The notes beneath the pieces were generated by a model. The model did not search any database and was not told where the DNA came from. It saw only the letters and a program-made list of their open reading frames with translations. Both the position numbers and the translations under genes were made by a program. Positions 1 through 5,532 of a stretch of 5,532 nucleotides of DNA are shown here, piece by piece (the stretch's first letter is position 1; each line of letters starts with the position of its first letter). This stretch comes from Rhodospirillaceae bacterium (lineage in GTDB: Bacteria > Pseudomonadota > Alphaproteobacteria > UBA8366 > GCA-2717185). The stretch is taken from the NCBI GenBank assembly GCA_002717185.1, contig PBDC01000016.1, positions 13,011 to 18,542 of the forward strand. The letters run 5' to 3'.

Positions 1-1164
1 ATCGCCGGCACTCCAGGAAAGGTGTCGGCGGAGAACGCTGCCTTCACCAATGGCGCGTTCGGTCATGGGTTCGAGATGGACGACGTCTACGCGCCGGCGC
101 TGGCGCATCCAGGGCCGGTGGTGGTTTCGGCAGCGCTCTCGGTGGCGGAACGCGATGGCTGTTCTGGTAAGGCGCTAATCGAAGCAGTTGTTGCCGGCTA
201 CGAGGTAATGGGACGCTGCGGCTACGCGCTGTCACCCTCTCAACTCTATCGCGGCTTCCACCCAACGTCGGCCGCCGGGCCGCTTGGCGCGGTGGCAGCG
301 GCGGGTAAGCTTACGCGCCTCGATGCTGACACGCTGGTTCATGCGCTGGCGATCAGCGGCAGTTTCTGCTCCGGCGTGACTGAATGCTACAAATCAGGCG
401 GAGAAGTGAAGCGGTATCATGGCGGCATCGCCGCGGCTGGGGGCATACGCGCGGCGGCGCTTGCGGAGCTCGGACTGACGGGCCCGGCTACGATCCTTGA
501 AGGCCCACTCGGAATACGCGCCATGAGCGATACCTTCACGCCCGAGGTCATCACCGACGGGTTGGGTGAGCGTTTCGTTGTCGCTGATATCTGGACCAAG
601 AAATACGCGGCCAATGGCATGATTCACGCGCCGGCGGATGCGGTCGATATCATCCGTAGACGTCGGCCCTTCGAAGCGGATGACATTGCCCGAATTACGG
701 TTGGGTCAAACCAACATGCAATTAACGAGGTCGGGTCAATCCGAAAGCCCAATGACATATTCGGTTTCCAGTTCAGTATGAACTATGCCCTGGCCTTGCA
801 GATCGTGAAACGCGGCAACAATTTCGACGCTTACACGGAAGCGAACCTGAACGACCCCGACATTGCCGCCTTGGCGGAACGGATCTTCACTGAAACCGAC
901 GACGAGGTAGATAGCTGGTTTCCGGAAAAGATCGGTGGCCGTGTGCACATCGACTTCTCGGACGGCAGCTTTGAGGAAGAGCTGGTCGAAGACTGCCGTG
1001 GCACACCTGGCAACCCAATGAGCGCTCAGGAGCTCGATGCCAAGGCGCGTGCAGTCGCCAGCATGTCCATGGCTGAGGCGAAGTTCGACCGTCTGATCGC
1101 AACGGTTCGGTGTTTAGAGGATCTGGAGGATGCCCGAGAATTAGGCGATGCACTACGAGGTTGA
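1..1164 (+). CDS. MmgE/PrpD family protein, 5'-truncated by the window edge
   Basis: This is a member of the MmgE/PrpD family, which includes 2-methylcitrate dehydratase, cis-aconitate decarboxylase and iminodisuccinate epimerase. These are cytoplasmic enzymes acting on di- and tricarboxylic acids. The reading frame is open from base 1. The family pattern already runs through the first residues (GTPGKVSAENAAFTNGA), so the GTG at 22 is an internal valine and roughly 60-80 N-terminal residues lie outside the window. About 387 residues are visible of a usual ~450. Counting from that GTG, the family marks are DD at 20-21 followed by HPG at 29-31, the GFHPT segment at 79-82 (with G78), GGEVKRYHGG at 126-135, KKYAANGMIH at 193-202 (the conserved Lys/His region near the active site) and FQFSMNYALA near 249-258. 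The C-terminal part is a typical lid and dimer region. The gene ends in TGA and converges on the CoA-transferase gene, overlapping its 3' end by 12 bases. The exact substrate cannot be told; the family assignment is firm. Confidence 0.93.
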   Translation: MAGTPGKVSAENAAFTNGAFGHGFEMDDVYAPALAHPGPVVVSAALSVAERDGCSGKALIEAVVAGYEVMGRCGYALSPSQLYRGFHPTSAAGPLGAVAAAGKLTRLDADTLVHALAISGSFCSGVTECYKSGGEVKRYHGGIAAAGGIRAAALAELGLTGPATILEGPLGIRAMSDTFTPEVITDGLGERFVVADIWTKKYAANGMIHAPADAVDIIRRRRPFEADDIARITVGSNQHAINEVGSIRKPNDIFGFQFSMNYALALQIVKRGNNFDAYTEANLNDPDIAALAERIFTETDDEVDSWFPEKIGGRVHIDFSDGSFEEELVEDCRGTPGNPMSAQELDAKARAVASMSMAEAKFDRLIATVRCLEDLEDARELGDALRG

Positions 1165-2328
1165 GACAGCGATAACCTTATTCGCCGCGAGATTGTCGAT
1201 CTGGTCGTTGGAATAGCCTAACAGTTCGCCCAGGACTTGTCTTGTGTGCTGTCCGATTGTGGGAGCTGGTGCTTCGACCACTCCTTTAGAGCGGTTCGAT
1301 TTGAAAGGGGAACCGAGCAGCTTCACCGGTCCGCTTTCCGGATGCTGCAACGTAACGAGGATTTCTCGTTCCCAGCTAAAGGGGTTTTCCGCCACGTCGT
1401 CAATGCCTTGAACTTGTCCTGCTGGCACACCGTGGGCCAGAAGGGATTCGACCGCATCATCTTTTGTCCGGACGGCGGTCCAATCGCCAATCATCTCTTC
1501 TAAGGCGGTCTCATGCGCCTTGCTGTCCATCAAGTCGACCAGTTTGTAGCCGAGCATCTTGCAGAGTGCGTCGAGTTGTTTCTGGGTCTCAATTTCGATG
1601 GCAATTAGACCATTTTTCGCCGGAAACAGGTTCTGCGGTGCAATAGCCGGATGCCGGTTGCCTGAGCGTTGTGGTCCCGCTTTGGTGTTTAGATAGGCCC
1701 AACATTCTGAAGACAGCCAGCCCATAATGTCGTGCATTGAGATGTTGATGTGCTGGCCGCGACCGGCGCGGCGCTTGTGGTGCAGGGCTGCGGTGATCGC
1801 CATGGCGCCTGCCGCGGATCCCATGTTGTCTGCGGCTGAGATACCAATTTTGGTCGGCGGTCCGTCCGCTGCACCAGTCATCGCCATGACGCCGGACATG
1901 CCCTGGATGACTGTGTCGAAGGCGCGCAAATGTCGGTCTGGACCGCTGTGGCCGAAGCCGGAGAGCGAGCAGTAGATCAGGCCTGGGTTGACTGCGCTTA
2001 TCGTATCGTAGTCTAGGCCCCATTTTTTCATCGAGCCGTAGGCGAAATTCTCGATCAACACATCCGCCGTTTGCAGTAGCTCGAACAGTACAGCCTTTCC
2101 ATCCTTTGTATTAGTGTCGATCGGGACTGATCGCTTATTCACATTGTGGACGTGGAAAATGTAACTGACCTCGCCAATTTTGTAGGCAAAGGTGCGCATC
2201 GATTCGCCTTTGAGCGGTTCCACCTTGATAATCTCCGCACCGAGATTGGATAGATAACGCGCGCAAAGCGGTCCTGTCGTATAGGCGCCAAGTTCGACGA
2301 CCCGGACCCCGGCCAGGGGCGCACTCAT
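1153..2328 (-). CDS. CaiB/BaiF family III CoA-transferase with catalytic Asp
   Basis: This is a family III CoA-transferase, a cytoplasmic enzyme that moves CoA from an acyl-CoA to a free carboxylic acid through an aspartyl-CoA type intermediate. The 391 residues match the usual 380-410. The N-terminus is canonical (LAGVRVVELG at 5-14, then LGAEIIKVEP at 29-38), followed by NKRSV at 64-68, LIENF at 91-95 and GFGHSGP at 124-130. The predicted catalytic aspartate is D167 in SAADNMG (codon at 1830-1828), followed by the typical AALHHKRRAGRGQHINISM. The C-terminal half has the GVPAG (295-299 region) and PTIGQHTRQVLGELLGYS signatures. The ATG at 2328 follows a GGAA at 2340-2337 with 8 bases between, and overlaps the upstream gene's TGA as ATGA, which implies translational coupling. 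It is the last gene of the minus-strand cluster. Acyl donor and acceptor are unknown; homologues include formyl-, carnitine-, mesaconyl- and benzylsuccinate-CoA transferases. Confidence 0.95.
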   Translation of the reverse strand: MSAPLAGVRVVELGAYTTGPLCARYLSNLGAEIIKVEPLKGESMRTFAYKIGEVSYIFHVHNVNKRSVPIDTNTKDGKAVLFELLQTADVLIENFAYGSMKKWGLDYDTISAVNPGLIYCSLSGFGHSGPDRHLRAFDTVIQGMSGVMAMTGAADGPPTKIGISAADNMGSAAGAMAITAALHHKRRAGRGQHINISMHDIMGWLSSECWAYLNTKAGPQRSGNRHPAIAPQNLFPAKNGLIAIEIETQKQLDALCKMLGYKLVDLMDSKAHETALEEMIGDWTAVRTKDDAVESLLAHGVPAGQVQGIDDVAENPFSWEREILVTLQHPESGPVKLLGSPFKSNRSKGVVEAPAPTIGQHTRQVLGELLGYSNDQIDNLAANKVIAVSTS

Positions 2329-3461
2329 GGTAAGAGTTCCAAAACTTCGCGCTGACCGAGCCTGGGCGCCCCGCCATACACGCGGCCTGGCGTCTCGCTC
2401 ATCTTGAAAATCGAGCCAGGTGTTGGGACGTCGTCGAACATCTTTACCATATCTCGAGCCTGGAACTGAGCGTTCTGCATGAGAGTAGGCATATCGTAAA
2501 TTGGGCCGGCTGGCACATTGTGTTCCCGCAACAACTCGATGGCCTCTTCAGTGGTCCTATCGGCCAGAAACGCGACGATGATCTCGTATAGAAATGTCCG
2601 GCCTTCCGGCGTCACTCGGGCTTCGTTGAGAGCGCATCGGGGGTCCTCTACCAGCGCGTCGTGCCCCATCAGGCAAAAGAGGTCGTGGCACTGCCGGTCG
2701 TTGGCGACGCAGATGATCATCCAACCGTCTTTTGTTGGAAAATTGTCCCAGGGAGCGACCATCATGTGTTGGTTCCCCATCGGTCCAGGGATTTCCCCTG
2801 ACAGAAAGTAGGCGGGTAGAAATGTGTACAGCAACGAAACTGACGCGTCATAAAGCGATAGATCGATGATTGCGCCTTGGCCGCTTTTAGCGTGGTCATG
2901 CAGCGCCGCCAGGATTGCTGTCCCACCGAGCAACGCCGCGTTATGCGAGGCAAGTGGCGGACCGGCACGGTGTGGTGTTTCTCCCGGATGCCCTGTCGTC
3001 GCGACGATGCCACCCATGGCCTGTGCGATGAGTTCGCCGCCTGGACGTCCCGCCAGTGTGCCGCAACGGCCGAACGGCGAGAAATGGCATACGATAAGTT
3101 CAGGCCAGCTCGAGGTGACGAATTTGTTGGGCAGGTCGATACAACGGTCTTCCAACGTCGTCTGGTCGGTCAACAGGATATCTGCTTCGCCAATCAGCGC
3201 GTGCAGCACGGGGCTGTTCGTGGCGATGGTTACGCTTTCCTTATTCGGGTTCAGCGTTTGAAAGGTCGGACTGGTGCCGTCTGCGGCATTCGGAGGCTGT
3301 CGGCGCAGCCGGTCGCCCTCCGGTGGCTCGATCTTGATGACCCTAGCCCCCAATTCTGACAACAAGCGTCCCGCGACGGCCGCGGCGCACCAGCCTTCTG
3401 CCAATTCGACGACCAATGCGCCATCTAGACAATGCGGGGCCAGTGTCGTGTTGGAAGTGAT
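2325..3461 (-). CDS. CaiB/BaiF family III CoA-transferase homologue lacking the catalytic Asp
   Basis: This is a second CaiB/BaiF-fold protein. Its N-terminus (LDGALVVELA, LGARVIKIEPPEGD) and its central part (NPNKESV, AQAMGGIVATTG, AALHDHAKSGQGAIIDLSLYD, APWDNFPTKDGW, NVPAGPIYD) are clearly family III. An ungapped alignment to the downstream paralogue over 46 residues puts serine (TCG at 2948-2946, in PPLASHNAA) where the paralogue has D167. The C-terminus stops at GQREVLELLP, shorter than usual and with Arg instead of the common His after GQ. Start choice: the first ordinary start codon is TTG at 3416, giving 363 residues, but it would cut away the conserved LDG just upstream and has no clear ribosome site. 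The frame stays open upstream, and an ATC at 3461-3459 lies 7 bases after GGAG (3472-3469), giving about 378 residues. I take that as the likeliest start, either as a rare codon or as an ATG with one base changed. Pairing with the next gene suggests a heteromeric enzyme; this is inference. Confidence 0.9.
   Translation of the reverse strand: MTSNTTLAPHCLDGALVVELAEGWCAAAVAGRLLSELGARVIKIEPPEGDRLRRQPPNAADGTSPTFQTLNPNKESVTIATNSPVLHALIGEADILLTDQTTLEDRCIDLPNKFVTSSWPELIVCHFSPFGRCGTLAGRPGGELIAQAMGGIVATTGHPGETPHRAGPPLASHNAALLGGTAILAALHDHAKSGQGAIIDLSLYDASVSLLYTFLPAYFLSGEIPGPMGNQHMMVAPWDNFPTKDGWMIICVANDRQCHDLFCLMGHDALVEDPRCALNEARVTPEGRTFLYEIIVAFLADRTTEEAIELLREHNVPAGPIYDMPTLMQNAQFQARDMVKMFDDVPTPGSIFKMSETPGRVYGGAPRLGQREVLELLP
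2337..2340 (-). promoter_or_regulatory. Shine-Dalgarno-like GGAA before the Asp-containing CoA-transferase gene
   Basis: On the minus strand GGAA at 2340-2337 precedes the ATG at 2328 with an 8-base spacer, within the 3' end of the upstream coding region. With the ATGA stop/start overlap it supports 2328 as the true start and coupled translation of the two CoA-transferase homologues. Confidence 0.5.
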
Positions 3462-3465
3462 CGGA

Positions 3466-5532
3466 TTACTCCGCTGCAGGAGCTACCTGCTGCGGGTTGC
3501 GCCACAAACCCATCAGATGATTTTTCTCGGCATCGACCTCGGCGAAATGGCGCTCCTTAACGTGCCCGTAACCGCGCAGTCCTTCCGGCAATGAGGCAAT
3601 CTCGACGGCCAGCGCGTGGTTGCCATGCGTCAATCCGCTTAGGATTTCTTCGACCATTGCCTCGTACTCGCCGATCATGCGGCGCTCGGTCTTGCGTTCC
3701 GCGGAATAGCCGAATGGATCGAGCATCGTACCGCGTAGTCCCTTCATCTTGGCCAGTAGTTTCATCGCCGGCAGCATCCAGGCGCCATAGGTCGTCTTGT
3801 CCCGCAAACCGGTTTCCGGATTAATTTTCGTAAATAGCGGTGGCGCCAGGTGGAACTGCAGTTCGAAATCGCCTTCGAACGCAGGAGCGAGCTGATTGCA
3901 GAACCGACCGTCGGTATACAGCCGCGCCACCTCGTACTCGTCCTTGTAGGCCATTAGTTTATAAGCGTAGCGCGCAACCGTTTCGGTCAGCCCCTCCATG
4001 CCTTGAGCATTCGATGCCTCGGCTTGTTTTACCTTGTTGAGCAGCGTTTTGTATCGCGCGGCATAGGCCGCGTCCTGATAGGCAGTTAATTCTTGGGTTC
4101 GGTGCGCCACGATCTCGTCGACGCTTTGCGGGATCTCCCGTGCAACAACGGCGCGTTCGGCGACTTCGTTGACGTTTTCCATGTTTACGGCGGCCTGGCG
4201 GCCCCAGGCGAAAGCGTCTTTGTTGAGTGGGATGGCGACGCCATTCATTTCAATCGCTTTCTCGATCGCAGTGGAACCCACGGGGATCAAACCTAGCTGA
4301 TAGGCGTAGCCCAGAATGAACAGATTTGACGCGATTGAGTCGCCGAGTAACCGCGTTGCCAGCCGGGTAGCGTCAACGAAGTGGACTTTGGATTTGCCGG
4401 CGGCGCTAACTAGTCGGTCGGCGAGCTGATCTACGGGAAATTTCAAGTCCGGATCGCGGGTAAAATGGCCCGTGATCTGCTCATGTGTGTTGACGATGAC
4501 GTCTGTCTTGCCTTCCGCCATGACGGACATTGCCAGATCGTCGCCGGTCACCAGGCTGTCGCAACCCAGAACCAGATCGGCACTGCCGGCGTTTAGCTTG
4601 ACAGCACCTATATCCTCCGCAGTTGTCGCGAGCCGTAAATGGCTGGTAACCGCGCCGCCCTTTTGCGCCATCCCGAATTGATCGATCGAAGAGAAATGGT
4701 TTCCCTCGATATGCGCGCCCATGGTCAGCATTGCTCCAATGGTCACGACGCCGGTACCGCCGACGCCAGCGATCAAAACGCTGTATGGCTCGCCCGGTTT
4801 GAGGGTAGGTCGATCCGGTTCTGGGATAGCGGCGAGCAATTGGCGCGGTGCCGCTTCTAGACGCTTTGGTCGTCCGCCAAGGATGGTGACGAAGCTAGGG
4901 CAAAAGCCTTCGACGCATGAAAAATCTTTGTTGCATGAAGATTGATTTATTTGGCGTTTTCGTCCGAATTCAGTTTCCAGAGGCTCGATTGCCATGCAAT
5001 TAGAAACGGTTCCGCAGTCCCCGCATCCCTCGCAAACCGTTGGGTGTATGAATGCGCGTTTATCGGGGTCGTGCCACTGTCCTCTTTTGCGTAATCTGCG
5101 ACGCTCTGTGGCGCAGGGTTGCTCGTAGATGATTACCGAGACGTTGTTGTAGTCACGAAAGTCCCGTTGCACGACCTCGAGCTGGGTTCGTTCGTGGACG
5201 GTCAAGGAGTTTGGGAACTCATGGTCTGAAAATTTTTCAGGTTCATCGCTCACAAGAGCCATTTTGCGGACTCCCTCCGCGTCCAGCTCAGAAACGATTT
5301 GATCGATCGAGAGCTCTCCCTCGATAGCTTGCCCTCCCGTCATTGAGACAAATCCATTGACTAAGAGTTTATAGGTGATGGGGAGATTAGCGGCAACTGC
5401 TGCACGTATCGCCATAAAGCCTGAGTGATAGTAGGTCCCGTCGCCCATGTTGGCAAAAACATGTTTCTCCTCAGTGAAGGGATGTTGTCCTATCCACATA
5501 GCGCCTTCGCCGCCCATATGAGAAATCGTGTT
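3466..5532 (-). CDS. Indolepyruvate:ferredoxin oxidoreductase-type fused 2-oxoacid oxidoreductase, 5'-truncated by the window edge
   Basis: This is the C-terminal ~688 residues of a fused IorA/IorB-type enzyme, a cytoplasmic TPP and Fe-S protein that oxidatively decarboxylates an aryl- or related 2-oxoacid to an acyl-CoA with ferredoxin as the expected acceptor. The frame is open to the window edge (NTISH before MGGEG), and full fused homologues are ~1150-1190 residues, so about 450-500 residues are missing. Counting from that Met: MGGEG at 1-5 and GDGTYYHSG at 25-33 plus N54 and MTGGQ at 59-63 form the TPP-binding end. CATERRRLRKRG is at 135-146. A CxxCxxCx5C motif uses C162, C165, C168 and C174, and a second cysteine group is C195, C201 and C206. 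The gamma (IorB-like) domain starts near 246 with GVGGTGVVTIG at 251-261 and contains MAQKGGAV at 283-290. A C-terminal domain from about 470 matches the usual extension of this fused family. It is the first visible gene of the minus-strand cluster; its TAA is 4 bases before the proposed next start. Substrate specificity is not shown; indolepyruvate is only the family name. Confidence 0.94.
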   Translation of the reverse strand, partial: NTISHMGGEGAMWIGQHPFTEEKHVFANMGDGTYYHSGFMAIRAAVAANLPITYKLLVNGFVSMTGGQAIEGELSIDQIVSELDAEGVRKMALVSDEPEKFSDHEFPNSLTVHERTQLEVVQRDFRDYNNVSVIIYEQPCATERRRLRKRGQWHDPDKRAFIHPTVCEGCGDCGTVSNCMAIEPLETEFGRKRQINQSSCNKDFSCVEGFCPSFVTILGGRPKRLEAAPRQLLAAIPEPDRPTLKPGEPYSVLIAGVGGTGVVTIGAMLTMGAHIEGNHFSSIDQFGMAQKGGAVTSHLRLATTAEDIGAVKLNAGSADLVLGCDSLVTGDDLAMSVMAEGKTDVIVNTHEQITGHFTRDPDLKFPVDQLADRLVSAAGKSKVHFVDATRLATRLLGDSIASNLFILGYAYQLGLIPVGSTAIEKAIEMNGVAIPLNKDAFAWGRQAAVNMENVNEVAERAVVAREIPQSVDEIVAHRTQELTAYQDAAYAARYKTLLNKVKQAEASNAQGMEGLTETVARYAYKLMAYKDEYEVARLYTDGRFCNQLAPAFEGDFELQFHLAPPLFTKINPETGLRDKTTYGAWMLPAMKLLAKMKGLRGTMLDPFGYSAERKTERRMIGEYEAMVEEILSGLTHGNHALAVEIASLPEGLRGYGHVKERHFAEVDAEKNHLMGLWRNPQQVAPAAE
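3469..3472 (-). promoter_or_regulatory. Shine-Dalgarno-like GGAG before the Asp-less CoA-transferase gene
   Basis: On the minus strand GGAG occupies 3472-3469, inside the last codons of the oxidoreductase gene, whose TAA follows at 3468-3466. Seven bases separate it from the ATC at 3461. This spacing is near optimal, and it is the only purine-rich site I see that could serve this gene. It argues for a start at 3461 rather than at TTG 3416. Confidence 0.6.

Noticed and set aside
22..24. GTG as the start of the MmgE/PrpD gene
   Set aside because: The conserved family segment begins before this codon and the frame is open to base 1, so it is an internal valine.
1589..2023. A 144-codon minus-strand frame inside the Asp-containing CoA-transferase gene
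   Set aside because: It is a same-strand, out-of-frame shadow of the CoA-transferase; its Arg/His/Pro-rich translation has no recognisable domain.
2866..3359. Two long + strand open frames (131 and 160 codons) opposite the Asp-less CoA-transferase gene
   Set aside because: They lie fully antisense to a well-supported family III gene, share no family motif that I recognise, and have low-complexity Arg/Ala/Ser-rich translations typical of high-GC shadow frames.
3416..3424. ATG at 3424-3422 (minus strand) as a start near the CoA-transferase homologue
   Set aside because: It is in a different frame from the CoA-transferase reading frame and leads to a translation unrelated to the family.
5304..5324. 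Inverted repeat around GAGAGCTCTC resembling an operator
   Set aside because: It lies within the oxidoreductase coding region at conserved-looking residues, is imperfect, and has no promoter context; chance is the simpler explanation.

Overview
The window holds four protein-coding genes and almost no non-coding DNA. The gene at the left edge is on the + strand. The other three form a tightly packed minus-strand cluster that converges on it. Two genes are cut by the window edges. I see no rRNA, tRNA, CRISPR array, insertion sequence or phage gene. There is no gene-free stretch longer than a few bases. The moderately high GC, Shine-Dalgarno-like sites, 4-bp ATGA coupling and the fused form of indolepyruvate oxidoreductase fit a proteobacterium, most likely an alphaproteobacterium. 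This taxonomic guess is an inference; nothing in the window settles it.

Layout: positions 1-1164 (+) carry most of an MmgE/PrpD-family protein whose N-terminus lies upstream of the window. Positions 1153-2328 (-) carry a complete family III (CaiB/BaiF) CoA-transferase with its catalytic aspartate. Positions 2325 to about 3461 (-) carry a second CaiB/BaiF protein in which that aspartate is replaced by serine. Its start codon is unclear: the best-placed start is an ATC. Positions 3466-5532 (-) carry the C-terminal ~690 residues of a fused indolepyruvate:ferredoxin oxidoreductase-type 2-oxoacid oxidoreductase. What is visible is its TPP-binding end, a cysteine-rich Fe-S region, the gamma domain and the C-terminal domain.

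Transcription of the minus-strand cluster runs from oxidoreductase to Asp-less CoA-transferase homologue to Asp-containing CoA-transferase. There is a 4-base gap (or 49 bases if the later TTG start is used) and then a 4-base overlap, so the three are very probably cotranscribed and translationally coupled. My working model is that the oxidoreductase decarboxylates a 2-oxoacid to an acyl-CoA, and the two CoA-transferase homologues, perhaps as a heterodimer with one active site, pass CoA to another carboxylic acid. The convergent MmgE/PrpD protein could be a dehydratase, isomerase or decarboxylase acting on a related di- or tricarboxylic acid. The substrates cannot be read from the sequence. The most unusual points are the Asp-to-Ser change in one of two coupled CoA-transferases, the missing conventional start codon of that gene, and the pairing of these genes with a 2-oxoacid oxidoreductase.
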